This document shows, piece after piece, positions 51,901 through 60,276 of a stretch of 64,000 nt of DNA. The position numbers were made by a program, and so were the translations under genes. Each line of letters starts with the position of its first letter. Position 1 is the first letter of the stretch. The stretch is from positions 6,325,001 through 6,389,000 of the forward strand of contig NC_015510.1 of NCBI RefSeq assembly GCF_000212735.1, read 5' to 3'. The notes under the pieces were generated by a model, which worked only from the letters and a program-made list of their open reading frames with translations, had not been told where the DNA came from and did not search any database. The stretch is from Haliscomenobacter hydrossis DSM 1100. Its GTDB lineage: Bacteria > Bacteroidota > Bacteroidia > Chitinophagales > Saprospiraceae.

Positions 51901-53559
51901 GCCTGATTCCTGCACCTGCAAATCTGCGAGGCGATAGGGATTCCCATATTGATCATACACCCGATCAAACCAAGCACCCGGCGTAGCACTTGGTGGAGCT
52001 TGCAGGCTATCTTCAGGCAGTTTTTCCACGATCACGTTGAACCTACAACTGGAGGTATCGCCGTTGGCGTAAGTCGCCCTAGCTACTACGGGCGTTGTAC
52101 CAAGGGGAAACATTGAGCCAGAAGGAGGGTTGTATTCCAAGGCAACCAGGTCAGATTGAGCCACATCCCAGTCAAATCCGACTCGGCGTTCTTTGTAGCT
52201 TGGTTCAACAAAAACTTTGATGTCGCCACAGTTGGCAATTGGTGCTGGCCCGGGGCAAGGGCCTCTGGTATTCCATCCGATAGGGTTATAATCTATGGCA
52301 CCCACTGGGGTGAGGGAAGTAAAATCTACATGATCGAGTTGGGGGCCTTCAAAAAAGGAAGTATCGACACTGAAAGTCACCAAATGATCTTTTGTACAAA
52401 GGGAACTCAGGTGCTCATCCGTCACTGCCAGAAAAGCGTCACCCTGTCCAAAATTATTAAAAATACCCGTTTTCCCGTCCGCAAAAGCGATTTTTACCGT
52501 TTGATCGACAATGATGGTAATCTGGCCGGTGACATGGCTATTTTCGCCGCTATCCAGATACTTGCTCCACACTATCCAGTTATTTGGGTCAGGGCTATTC
52601 GCTTCATCAATTCTTACCACTACTGCCCGGTCAATGCCCGCGATGTTTTTGGTACCCACCAAATAAATGTTTCCATTTACACTCGAGGTTTCCACCTGAT
52701 GGACGGCATCCAGGCCGTTCACCTTTACGGTCCAAATTGGGAACAGATTTACATCAAACTTTCTTAACAAGGGTGGTCCTCCGGTCGCCACCGAGGGGCC
52801 TGTAGCAACCACATTGCTTCCCTGCAAAGCGATATCTACAAAAACCTGAACCGAGGGATCCCTTACTCCTCCTAAAAAAGTTGGGTTTGGAATAGCATTA
52901 TCTGTACTGACAATAACACCTGCATTGCCGTCATAACCCGCTACAAAATATTGATTAGGAAACAACACTTCAATGTCACGAAAATAGCCATTGTCCCCAA
53001 GGTTGCCATAAATATTGACCATGTTGGTGGCTCCATTGGAATTCACATCCAGCAAAACGACATCATTGGAGAAATTGGGACTGTTGATAAAACCCGAAAT
53101 GGCAAAGTTTCCGACAGGCCTGGAGGTAATGCTGACAAATCCTTCGTTTTGGGCCAGGTCATATTCTTCTGAGAATTGTAATCCCCCATTTGGAGTCACA
53201 ATCAACAGCAAACTCCGGTTGGTTTGATCGAAGGGGAGCGTAAAACCCACCACCATCAGGTTGTATGGGTTAGGCCCATTATGTACCGGAGCCGCGTCGG
53301 TTAAGACGCAAGGCTTGTTTAATTTAATCGTCCAATCCAGTTTTCCACTCTGTAAAACATGGGATATGATTCCATGATTATCTTCACTACCAATGACGTA
53401 GTAGCCAGGATTGGTCGCATTATCAGGTACAACTTTGTGAAAATAGTTGTTCTGGCCATTGCCATAAATCCGCTGGAACTGTGCCTTTACCGGTGTGATG
53501 GTAAGCACCAATAACAAGCCCCATAAATACAGGGCAATCCAATTGAAGCTTGCTTTCAT
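48937..53559 (-). CDS. Giant secreted protein with metalloprotease motif, HYR-like domain and T9SS sorting domain
   Basis: A 1540-residue exported protein with a signal peptide (MKASFNWIALYLWGLLLVLTITPVKAQ). Residues about 25-420 form a repeated beta-propeller-like region (NYFHKVVPDNATNPGYYVIG). Residues about 440-530 resemble an HYR domain (PPSGSMFPLGTTPVVARAT). Around residue 720 ALHEVLHALGFASLIVP is a HExxHxxGF zinc-protease motif. Later come a Cys-rich carbohydrate-binding-like domain (CNMVSNGGFESSSGCGG ... SYELSFWAKTNN) and PKD-like strands. It ends NPSSGRLTLQTKG ... LPPGIYFVKLLDRGELLWVH, a type A T9SS domain. It is probably a surface or released protein; protease activity is inferred from the motif only. 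Confidence 0.83.
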   Translation of the reverse strand: MKASFNWIALYLWGLLLVLTITPVKAQFQRIYGNGQNNYFHKVVPDNATNPGYYVIGSEDNHGIISHVLQSGKLDWTIKLNKPCVLTDAAPVHNGPNPYNLMVVGFTLPFDQTNRSLLLIVTPNGGLQFSEEYDLAQNEGFVSITSRPVGNFAISGFINSPNFSNDVVLLDVNSNGATNMVNIYGNLGDNGYFRDIEVLFPNQYFVAGYDGNAGVIVSTDNAIPNPTFLGGVRDPSVQVFVDIALQGSNVVATGPSVATGGPPLLRKFDVNLFPIWTVKVNGLDAVHQVETSSVNGNIYLVGTKNIAGIDRAVVVRIDEANSPDPNNWIVWSKYLDSGENSHVTGQITIIVDQTVKIAFADGKTGIFNNFGQGDAFLAVTDEHLSSLCTKDHLVTFSVDTSFFEGPQLDHVDFTSLTPVGAIDYNPIGWNTRGPCPGPAPIANCGDIKVFVEPSYKERRVGFDWDVAQSDLVALEYNPPSGSMFPLGTTPVVARATYANGDTSSCRFNVIVEKLPEDSLQAPPSATPGAWFDRVYDQYGNPYRLADLQVQESGRSRLSCPNSYFDLDFEATSGMFGGSTTEMARRNVICQVFSDISQFIPQPNPGNPARVKILIRNLAFVPSVPNPQTSNVLGVAGAFFAMPPSVASKGGLLDNEIWKTINSGVDSYTGLVSPLNTQNGGGFYHGFLAFNFANSSIAWHDDLASATPANLYDLYSVALHEVLHALGFASLIVPANNTGTSFFAPANPNYFSRYDAFLKSPVNLGSLPLITNAGACSSMYDYDFNPNLANTDVLNPNPNNDPHDPDETVCVHAIQFNSSTVNQAVFTPNGFFNGSSLSHFEDECRVPLVQPNNEYYVMSNMTDRGAAYMKRYPKSEEREVLCQLGYQVLGQYGNQAQQTFYDYQSSACNNVTVAGVNDGIGPNGTYLYTTTTTGVGPVIYPLANDQGAVSFECLETLVGTAIPSTTAGTSFTINPGATPGINLLRYVPLGTNGEKGNITYIFVYVDRASCPMDSCNMVSNGGFESSSGCGGLYPQNLLANAPSIDCWESLAASPDLFTRTCTSFGLQVGVSTFNSSPATDSHNGAPNDKFLGLYRSAAFPQDFSEAAQTKLATPLQPGKSYELSFWAKTNNNINGPNSNIPALVEFASDVSYPLIHTLKYLPGVNFQTLFPNVSVPNDSVWHYFSQTFTFNGSTPHANLIVAYGGLNLPQGLSGAYFFIDDIRLKEVSCQSCTCGTHSDMSYRPYQGAQNIFVDCGDTLVAQCNGPIPWTFGGKFLCQGNSCSDTAQMFWILNKPNGTVKTGPMLADPFFNFAIPAAEFNISGFYNLRLKGVCGQDTCYCNFVVEVKCDSCCTDLNVFCQAVEEALNLIVDTCKVTLNIGNLRCNSYIESVDWGDGDQSIGHFGSGSTLMHVYTTSGTYYISYVAIGQDEQGFDCIEKTIYDTIVVCNRMSTSNKDLKATGSFHIFPNPSSGRLTLQTKGIQLKAAQFQILDLWGRKIYTGKLPNGQPNYELSIASLPPGIYFVKLLDRGELLWVHKVIKQ

Positions 53560-53914
53560 GATATCAGGATTTTAGGTTAAAAATGACGTGCCTTTATCAC
53601 CCTTGTCAAGGATGTACCGGAAGGTAGTTTGAAGAATTACCTGAAGTTTTTAGAAGAAAATGGTTGGCAAATTTTGAAAATGAATTCAAAAGGATAAGTT
53701 GTGCTAATCGAATCAAGGTAGGTTCAAAAATTGTTGTAAGTCCAATTGCAAATCTTTCGAAAATGGTCTCTAAAGCTAATTAATATTTGGATAAATTGCA
53801 ATTTTCGGCAATTTTTTTTTGAGGTGCATAGATGCTCACCTATGCCAATGATCAGATCAAAACCGCAACTTCGGGAAGCTTGGTTTATCGGGATATAGGC
53901 GACACTTGGGATTA
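53560..53914. other. Intergenic gap with a possible short coding remnant
   Basis: A 355-base AT-rich spacer. A stop-to-stop frame at 53587-53697 (+) reads ..DVPEGSLKNYLKFLEENGWQ.. for 36 codons without an ATG at its head. It looks protein-like but I cannot identify it. No clear promoter, RNA or repeat was recognised in the rest. Confidence 0.35.
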
Positions 53915-56482
53915 TCACCGCCCCTGAGACATCCCATACCAAACCTGGAACCCTTTCAACTCCCGGGTTCTGATGCTATCCATCGTCCGCATGTTTTTTT
54001 TCGTCAGCACCCTGGTCAGCGGCAAGTTGGAACGATTCAAAATCATTTCATGGTAAGCATGTCCGGGCAAAACTGACTTGATTTCTTCTCGGGTACTAAA
54101 GGGATTGTTGCTCAATACCACATTGCCAATGGCGATCAAAGGGGCCAGGGTTTCGCTCGGGACACTTTTTTCCATCGGCAGATTGGGCGAGTTGGCGGAA
54201 TAAGTAGGGTGCGTATTCATCAAGGCGACCACGTAAAAATTGCATTTGGCGGCCAGAGGATCCTGTGCTTTGTTGTTTTTCCAATCCTGGCAGGCCTGGT
54301 AAATTTCGAAGGCGGTTTTGAGGCCATAATTTTCGCAATAACTGGCGTCGCCATAGTTGCCCAGTTTGGGGATGTGCGCGCTGGCAGACATAAAAGGGAA
54401 CAACTCCGACAGATTGGCGGCATGCACCAGGGCCAATTCCTGCTTGGTGCTGTCTTCCATCCTTTTGTACAAATCAATGACATTGATGAAGCGCTGCTCG
54501 GCGGATAGGTTGATCACCGGATTGATCAGCACCCTGCGCCCGGTTTGTACGTGGGTGGAATTGGAAAAAAACAAAGGCAGGTCGGTTCGCCAGCGCTGAT
54601 TTTGGCCTTGATATAACCCGCTGAAAGAACTCCAGGCGAATTGATCTTTGGCGTATAGCGAAGAAAGAACGGATCTACCCGGTGTTTTGCCCCCGTTCAA
54701 GGCCCTTTCAATGGCTGCGCCTTCTTCTTCGCACAAGCGGATGTTGCGGTTTTTAAAATAGAAAAACCGCAAAAATTTGCGCAAGGTAGCTCCAAACACA
54801 TTGCCTGCAAGGCCAGAACTGATGAAATTGTGCTGGTAAATCTCGGTGCAGTACGCTCGATAGTCAAGCCCGCTTCCGCGCTCCCACCAGGCCAGAGCGG
54901 CCACTGTCCCTGGCGAACTGCCCGATACTGCACTGATGGCCAAGGTATGTTGCTTGAGGTCAAGTTCGAGCAAGCTGTCCAGCCCCAGCAAACAACTCGC
55001 GGACCAATATCCAGCCCTGGAGCCGCCACCTTCGCCGGAAAAAATGAAAACGGAATAACTTTTTATGGCCGGATTTTCCAGGGAATCCCGTCTGGCCTCC
55101 GTCCATTGATCCAGGTATTGGTGGAAACTCAGGCGTTCGGGCCGGGGCTTTTTTTCCAATAAATTGTATTGGGCAGTATGGGAGTTGGATACAAAGAAGA
55201 GCACAAACACGGCAATGACCCAAAAAACATACGCATAGAGGTTTAGTCTGTAGCCGCAGAACAGTTTAGCCGAGTTTGGCCAATTGATTTTCAGGAATAA
55301 TTTTTGAAAAAAACTGTAGTTCTGCTCTGCCTCTTTGGGTGGATTGGCGGCAAAAGCGACCACACGCCTGCCTGTATAGTACATGTAATCGACCAGGATC
55401 AACAAAAAGCCCATGCCGGTGTACACAAAAACAATGGGTGAAATGGGCTCCAGATTGGGCAAATAAATTCCCAAAAATGCCAGTACGAGGGTGGTAACAA
55501 ACAAAACCCGGTAAGAAAAACGGTTGCCATAAAACCGGTAGGCGTTCAGCCGTTCTTTAGGATTTCTGGCTAAGTCTTTAGCCTCGTCTTTGATGGTACT
55601 TTGCAGGTTGATTTTGGTATCCAATTCCACCGCAATTTGGCCAATGCGCAGCCCCAACCAGGTCTGGATGGATTGAAATTGTTTGATCCAACGCAAAAAG
55701 AATCCCCATACTGTCCCCCGCTTTTTATCGAGTGCTACATCGAGCGCAGCCAACTCGTTTTCCTTCTTTTTGCGAAACCCTGGAGCAGGACCGGTGATGG
55801 TCCAAAAAAAGAAGGCCCAAAAAATAGTGACCCATTTGAACCACCCGTAGTGCAGGTTGGGAAATGAAATTTCAACGTACAACACTGCTGCCAGACACAA
55901 TAGCCAATACAAGGTCTGGGCGATGTAGCTTTCATCGATGCTTATTTCCAACAACCAATAGACCACAAAGGTCAGCCCCAAACAGGCCCAGAACAAACCA
56001 CCAGGAAAATTTTCCCAGCCCTGGTCGAGCGCATAAATACTCAGCAGGAAGACCACAAAAGTGTAAAAACCTAAAAAACGCAAAACCACCAGGTAAGCCC
56101 GATTGCGCCGCAAGTCCCGATAGGTTCCTACATCCAGCAGGTGCCAGGGAATCAGCCAGATCGTCAAAGCGAAAATCAGCAACATTACGCCGCTCAACCA
56201 GGCGACGTACCAGGCCGGATTGTTGAGCAGGAGGGCCATGATGTCATGGCCTAAACTGGTAAAAATCAAGAGGTAGGCAATGAGCATTTGAATCAGGATC
56301 AAATACCAGCCTTGTAAGAGGGCAAAAAACACCGAAATCACTACCGGGAGCGCCGTGGTGGCGTGGTTGATCCTTATCTCTGGTTTGGTCGCCTTGGATC
56401 CATGCCGTAGATTGATGAAAATGAAGTAGATCAGGAAGGTGGTGGCGGCTAGGCCGAGTAGGGATATGATGGATTCAGGCAT
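53915..56482 (-). CDS. Polytopic membrane protein with C-terminal patatin-like phospholipase domain
   Basis: An 855-residue protein. About nine or ten membrane helices fill residues 1-230 and about 320-420 (for example IYFIFINL, WYLILIQMLIAYLLIF, VIAVFVLFFV). The C-terminal patatin domain (about 470-850) has FSGEGGGSRAGYWSA (oxyanion loop GGGxR, near residue 482), AISAVSGSSPGTVAAL (GxSxG nucleophile, near 522) and GNYGDASYCENYG, where a D-A replaces the usual D-G of the catalytic aspartate motif (near 709). It may act on membrane phospholipids. Ser-Asp dyad acylhydrolases of this fold are usually soluble, so the membrane block is unusual. It lies 46 bases downstream of the AlbA_2 gene. Confidence 0.82.
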   Translation of the reverse strand: MPESIISLLGLAATTFLIYFIFINLRHGSKATKPEIRINHATTALPVVISVFFALLQGWYLILIQMLIAYLLIFTSLGHDIMALLLNNPAWYVAWLSGVMLLIFALTIWLIPWHLLDVGTYRDLRRNRAYLVVLRFLGFYTFVVFLLSIYALDQGWENFPGGLFWACLGLTFVVYWLLEISIDESYIAQTLYWLLCLAAVLYVEISFPNLHYGWFKWVTIFWAFFFWTITGPAPGFRKKKENELAALDVALDKKRGTVWGFFLRWIKQFQSIQTWLGLRIGQIAVELDTKINLQSTIKDEAKDLARNPKERLNAYRFYGNRFSYRVLFVTTLVLAFLGIYLPNLEPISPIVFVYTGMGFLLILVDYMYYTGRRVVAFAANPPKEAEQNYSFFQKLFLKINWPNSAKLFCGYRLNLYAYVFWVIAVFVLFFVSNSHTAQYNLLEKKPRPERLSFHQYLDQWTEARRDSLENPAIKSYSVFIFSGEGGGSRAGYWSASCLLGLDSLLELDLKQHTLAISAVSGSSPGTVAALAWWERGSGLDYRAYCTEIYQHNFISSGLAGNVFGATLRKFLRFFYFKNRNIRLCEEEGAAIERALNGGKTPGRSVLSSLYAKDQFAWSSFSGLYQGQNQRWRTDLPLFFSNSTHVQTGRRVLINPVINLSAEQRFINVIDLYKRMEDSTKQELALVHAANLSELFPFMSASAHIPKLGNYGDASYCENYGLKTAFEIYQACQDWKNNKAQDPLAAKCNFYVVALMNTHPTYSANSPNLPMEKSVPSETLAPLIAIGNVVLSNNPFSTREEIKSVLPGHAYHEMILNRSNLPLTRVLTKKNMRTMDSIRTRELKGFQVWYGMSQGR

Positions 56483-56528
56483 GGATGGTTATGTAGGTAA
56501 GTTGAATTGGTGTTATAGAAGCGTACTG

Positions 56529-57692
56529 TCAAATTTGAGTTTCATTGGCTGGTCGGTGGATGATTACGTTGAATTGTTCAGTCTCGGGGAAATTGTGAAA
56601 TTCAATCGCCGGCCAGGCTTGTAAAGCACGAAGGATGCCGCTCCCCGCTCCCCGGTACGGCAACAAATCCAGGGCATAGGAGGCCAAAATATGGTTTCTG
56701 CGCCGACTTAGCCCGGCTTTTATCTGCTCAGTAGTTAGGCTATTGGGCAATTTTCCGGGACTTTTTATTTCTATGCGGTTGTCGAAAACAAACACCTTGA
56801 TGGAATCGTGGACGAAATAATCCCGATGAATCAGCGCGTTGATCAGCAACTCATTGATGACTATTTCGGGCACTTCTAAATCGCCCAGGCTATTAAAATC
56901 CTTGCCGTTTTGCACTTTGCGTAGACAGCCAATCACAAACTTTCGGGCGTCTTTGAACATGCGGGGCAAATCGCCACCGATGTTTTCACTGGAAAGGTAC
57001 TTGGTGCCCGCCAAATCATTGCCTTGAAACCAGATTGCCGCGATGTAGCAGTTGGGACTGAGCCGCTGGGGATTTTTGCCAAAAAGCAGGTTGCCCGCCA
57101 AATTGATCTTTCCTTCTGCCCCCAAAGTCAGGTTTTCGACTTTGGCCTGAAAATCCTCGATGGCAATGTCCTCCTGGTATTTTTTTTCATAAAACTCCCG
57201 AAACAAACCCCAATCCAGGTCTTTTATGGTAGATTCTCGGATCAGCATTTGTTCTGCGTATAGGTTTCCGCTGCTTTGCAGCATTCGGGAGAGCTCTTCC
57301 TTGCTGGTTACTTTGCGTTTGTCAGAACCATTTTTGATGAAAATAAGGCCGTCCTTGTCGGTGTGGGGCTTGTCGTTTCCTTCCGGGACATGGGCTACAA
57401 TCACTTTTTTGCCATCTACATCCACGGTCTCCGTATCAATGATGATGGCACTTTTCACGTGTTCATTGGCGGCAGTGGTCAGCATATTGTTGATCCGTTG
57501 AAGGTCCGCAAAGGAAAGCCCAACGATATCACCCGTTTTGTCATTTACCCCAATGATCAGCTTACCACCCTTGCTGTTGGCAAATGCGACTATCTCCTGC
57601 GCCACGCTGGTCGCATTGGTGACATTCTCTTTGAGTTGCACCCGACTGTTTTCGCCACCTGAGACCAAATTGAGGAGTTCTTTCGCGTCCAT
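56529..57692 (-). CDS. Schlafen AlbA_2 domain / ATP-binding transcriptional regulator-like protein
   Basis: A 387-residue cytoplasmic protein. The AlbA_2 domain covers residues 10-130: ENSRVQLKENVTNATSVAQEIVAFANSKGGKLIIGVNDKTGDIVG is the hallmark E.K.....I...I.AFAN..GG...IGV.D pattern. The middle has DDIAIEDFQAKVENL. The C-terminal HATPase_c_4-like part has VPEIVINELLINALIHRDYF, VFDNRIEIKSPGKLP and GAGSGILRAL. Such proteins occur in defence and regulatory contexts; no partner enzyme is nearby. Confidence 0.88.
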   Translation of the reverse strand: MDAKELLNLVSGGENSRVQLKENVTNATSVAQEIVAFANSKGGKLIIGVNDKTGDIVGLSFADLQRINNMLTTAANEHVKSAIIIDTETVDVDGKKVIVAHVPEGNDKPHTDKDGLIFIKNGSDKRKVTSKEELSRMLQSSGNLYAEQMLIRESTIKDLDWGLFREFYEKKYQEDIAIEDFQAKVENLTLGAEGKINLAGNLLFGKNPQRLSPNCYIAAIWFQGNDLAGTKYLSSENIGGDLPRMFKDARKFVIGCLRKVQNGKDFNSLGDLEVPEIVINELLINALIHRDYFVHDSIKVFVFDNRIEIKSPGKLPNSLTTEQIKAGLSRRRNHILASYALDLLPYRGAGSGILRALQAWPAIEFHNFPETEQFNVIIHRPANETQI

Positions 57693-57708
57693 AGGGTCTT
57701 TTTTTTTG

Positions 57709-57716
57709 CAAAGTTA
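57709..57716 (-). promoter_or_regulatory. -7 box of the AlbA_2 gene
   Basis: TAACTTTG on the minus strand, 17 bases before the ATG at 57692; the -33 element is poor. Confidence 0.4.
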
Positions 57717-57812
57717 CATTGTTCTGAAATTTACTGAGATCTTAATTTTTGAGGATTGGAGAGTTAACAAATAAAAGGCAATCCATTACCAAGATATTTT
57801 GTCTTCGATGGA

Positions 57813-57929
57813 TTATGGGCGGGGAAGCCCAGGTGATGGGAGTAAGCCGGAGCTTTGTTGCTCATACCATTCTGCCGCCTCAAAGAAATCAACCCTGGCT
57901 TTTTTACGGCAACGAAACGTTGATACCAT
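57813..57929 (-). pseudogene. Truncated ParE/RelE-like toxin
   Basis: A 38-codon frame overlapping the antitoxin end by 26 bases. It reads MVSTFRCRKKARVDFFEAAEWY followed by EQQSSGL, the conserved first helix of ParE/RelE toxins (A..D..EA..WYE.Q). It then shifts into unrelated PSPGLPRP and stops. The remaining two-thirds of a normal toxin of about 95 residues is absent, so the toxin is dead. Confidence 0.7.
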
Positions 57930-58152
57930 ATTTTTCTTTGAGTTCTTTGCTGATTTGTTCGCCAGTATAAAGTTCGGCAGTTCCGTTTTCAATTTCTGCC
58001 CAAGCTTGGTCTAAATCGGCCTTTTGCTCGTCCGAAAGCTCGAAATCATCCTCGGCCTCTTCATTTGCAATTTCTTTAAACAAGTAACGGGCCAGCTCAA
58101 TTTTTTCGAGTCTGGTGAGTTTTGAAACCTCTTCTAAGATACTTGTGCTCAT
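57904..58152 (-). CDS. Addiction-module antitoxin (Unstab_antitox-like)
   Basis: An 82-residue acidic protein, ATG 58152 (MSTSILEEVSKLTRLEKIEL). LTRLEKIELARYLFKEI followed by an acidic stretch and LSDEQKADLDQAWAEIENGTAELYTGEQISKELKEKYG fits the small antitoxins that precede ParE/RelE toxins. Its partner toxin has been truncated. The promoter lies at 58171-58201. Confidence 0.75.
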   Translation of the reverse strand: MSTSILEEVSKLTRLEKIELARYLFKEIANEEAEDDFELSDEQKADLDQAWAEIENGTAELYTGEQISKELKEKYGINVSLP

Positions 58153-58170
58153 AATTTTGGTTGTATTCAC

Positions 58171-58201
58171 CAAATATACTGGCAAAAAAGGTTTTTTGCA
58201 A
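58171..58201 (-). promoter_or_regulatory. Promoter of the antitoxin gene
   Basis: TTG (58199-58201) and TATATTTG (58171-58178) on the minus strand, 20 bases apart, 18 bases before the ATG. Confidence 0.6.
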
Positions 58202-58319
58202 ACGGGATTGTTAGTAGGGGAGAATTGGCAAAATGGGCCGCTTGTAAACGGAACGCCATCACCTCTACTGCATTAAAACTTGAGTAATTCATCTTTTTGC
58301 TGAACTATTCATGTCCTAA

Positions 58320-58640
58320 TGTACTGGCCGGGCGGCCTCAAAAGAGCAGTTTTATGTTTCTGCCTCCAGGGGGAAATTTGCCATTTCCATCCATACTGAC
58401 GACAAGCAAAATTTACTGCAATCAGTGGCCAGAACCTCACAGCGACAAACTGCCATTGAGTTGGTTGACAAAACTGGCGTAATGATGCAGATGAAAGATA
58501 AGCTTAAAAGAATTGGCTCGATTTATCGGGCTGGTGTTTCCAAATTCTCCCAGGCAGTCCAGCAAGGAAGCCGTTCTATTTTAAGCATGAATTCCAAACC
58601 TCCTCAACCTGCTTTCAATGCACCCTCAAGAACAAAATAA
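58320..58640 (+). pseudogene. 3' remnant of a MobF/TraA-type relaxase gene
   Basis: The frame is open from just after a TAA at 58317 to a TGA/TAA end at 58640, with no proper start. It reads ASKEQFYVSASRGKFAISIH then TDDKQNLLQSVARTSQRQTA and IELVDKTG. The ..FYVS.SR.....I.TD......AV.R....SA.EL pattern is the helicase-end motif (VTRA/S region) and tail of MobF relaxases. All of the nuclease domain and most of the helicase are missing. The upstream part 58186-58319 shows nothing else. Confidence 0.65.
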
Positions 58641-59016
58641 CGACGAGATCACCAACCTCTTCAGAGGAACGGACAACATTAGGAAGTCCAGGGGAAACAA
58701 CCCTTATTTTGGGATTACCGTTGAACGGGCTGGTATTCCTGAGAATGCCATTGCTTTGAAGTTCATCACCAGCAAAGGCGAACAAAGGGCTATCCATTAC
58801 CATGACATCATGTCACCAATGGATTTTGACGGGGTGGGGAAGATCGTTTTGTCAACCCCGCGTTTGGTGGCAACCATTGAAGGGCAAGATTTGGGCGAAC
58901 TTTTTGATTACATCATTGAGCACCGGGTGAAGTGGATTTCTGAGCCGCAATCTTCGTTTGTGGAGGTTGAGGTTGGAAAGCCGCAGGTGACGGGGGTGAG
59001 GTTTGAAGCTGCATGA
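58618..59016 (+). CDS. Hypothetical protein downstream of the relaxase remnant
   Basis: A 132-residue cytoplasmic protein that overlaps the relaxase frame by 23 bases, so it was probably part of the same operon. It reads MHPQEQNNDEITNLFRGTDNI, then ITVERAGIPENAIALKFITSKGEQRAIHYHDIMSPMDFDGVGKIVLSTPRLVATIEGQDLGELFDYIIE, and ends in a basic-acidic tail. I do not recognise the fold. It may be an accessory protein of the lost mobile element and seems intact. Confidence 0.5.
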   Translation: MHPQEQNNDEITNLFRGTDNIRKSRGNNPYFGITVERAGIPENAIALKFITSKGEQRAIHYHDIMSPMDFDGVGKIVLSTPRLVATIEGQDLGELFDYIIEHRVKWISEPQSSFVEVEVGKPQVTGVRFEAA

Positions 59017-59053
59017 ATTTGTAATTGCCTGTTTTTTAAGCTCTTCTCATATG

Positions 59054-59121
59054 ATCTAACGTCCAGCATACGCGTCGTGACCAGCTTTTGCTGGGCATGA
59101 CCGTTGTATGCCTTGTTAGGC
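59054..59121 (-). other. attC-like recombination site (integron cassette-type palindrome)
   Basis: A 68-base element directly downstream of the DnaJ-domain gene (on its strand). Read on the minus strand it starts GCCTAAC (fits RYYYAAC), has AGGCATAC facing GTATGC, a CCAGC-AAAA-GCTGG central hairpin, and ends GTTAGAT (fits GTTRRRY). This is the layout of an attC site. No integrase gene is in the window. Confidence 0.5.
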
Positions 59122-59128
59122 ACAGATT

Positions 59129-59989
59129 TTATTTTATTTCATAAATTGGCTCGAAGTCACTTATTTCAATTTCATTTAAAATTTTTCTCTCCATTCCCTT
59201 GTCAATAATAAGGCTCGCCAAATTATTTAGAATTTCTGAATCAATTCTTACTTGATGCAGAAAAAGTGAAGGAGACCTTTTTCTGCGGTTGTATCTATCT
59301 TGAATGAATTCATATAGTTCTGTATGAGAAAATCTTTTCTTATCTTTTCTTTCAAGAACTTCTTCTCTAAAATCCCTGAAAATTCTATTATGGGTACTTT
59401 CAAGTTTAAGGCTTTTCAAAATACTTTTCTCTTTTTCATCCAATCTATATGCGTAAACCCAAAAGAGTATAGTGATTAGTAGTAATTGAAACCAGAAAAT
59501 CGCAAATATTGGGTCATCAGGAGAAATCCACCTCTTCAGAATCGGATGTTCGCTTATTTGATTTGGGAATATCCAAATGAAAGATAAAATGGCAGTTATT
59601 ACAGCAAGTGATATTCTTGGCAGTTTATAAGGAACAGTACTTTCTGTCCTTGCTTCTGAAATTATACTTCTAAATTCTTGTTCCTTTTTTTCAATTTTTT
59701 GAGGCAGCAAATTCTCATTGGTCATTTGCATCAATGACCTTAATTGACTAATTCTAATTAAATCAGTTGAACTCTGATTAATAGCTTCATTTTCTTTTTG
59801 TTCTACAAATTCTAAAGCTTCGGACGCTTTAAGATAAACTTCTTTTTCATGTCCATTTTTATATTCTCCTCCATTTCTGTCAGGATGGAGGTCAGTAATG
59901 ACTTTTTTCAATTCTTTCTTGATTCCTTCGAAATCATTCGAATTTAATTCCAGAATGGTTTTTACTTGTTCTATAGTTTGAAATTCCAT
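59129..59989 (-). CDS. DnaJ-domain protein with two membrane helices
   Basis: A 286-residue AT-rich protein. An N-terminal J-domain-like segment has the HPD motif in VITDLHPDRNGGEYKNGHEK (about residues 31-50). A coiled-coil-like linker follows, then two membrane helices at about 127-145 (LAVITAILSFIWIFP) and 163-180 (FAIFWFQLLLITILFWVYAY), then a helical cytoplasmic tail. The role is unknown. The single gene flanked by an attC-like site on its 3' side and by GTTATGCATAAC at 60011-60022 beyond its start fits the anatomy of an integron gene cassette. Confidence 0.65.
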   Translation of the reverse strand: MEFQTIEQVKTILELNSNDFEGIKKELKKVITDLHPDRNGGEYKNGHEKEVYLKASEALEFVEQKENEAINQSSTDLIRISQLRSLMQMTNENLLPQKIEKKEQEFRSIISEARTESTVPYKLPRISLAVITAILSFIWIFPNQISEHPILKRWISPDDPIFAIFWFQLLLITILFWVYAYRLDEKEKSILKSLKLESTHNRIFRDFREEVLERKDKKRFSHTELYEFIQDRYNRRKRSPSLFLHQVRIDSEILNNLASLIIDKGMERKILNEIEISDFEPIYEIK

Positions 59990-59999
59990 TGTTTTTATT

Positions 60000-60276
60000 T
60001 TTCTTTCTTAGTTATGCATAACAAGCGCACTACCGTACTTCACCTTTTACTTATTCACCTCAAGGTTCGTGTATTTCTGTTTAGTTTGTACTTTTTCAAT
60101 CACCAATTGAACCAGACTAAACCTTTGGGATCAGGGTAATAGATAGTAAGATAATTTAGTTGTGAAAATAAGCACAGATACCCAGTTCTGCAAGTAAGTG
60201 TGGAAATAAAGTTAAAGATCATCAACCGATTAAGAGCGGGGCTTTTGTTGCAGCCCATTCTTGACAAAATGAAGAG
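60000..60276. other. Gap between the DnaJ-domain gene and the ssb remnant
   Basis: A roughly 280-base AT-rich stretch. It holds the 12-base palindrome GTTATGCATAAC (60011-60022) followed by AAGCGCACTACCG; no convincing gene or promoter is visible. Confidence 0.4.
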
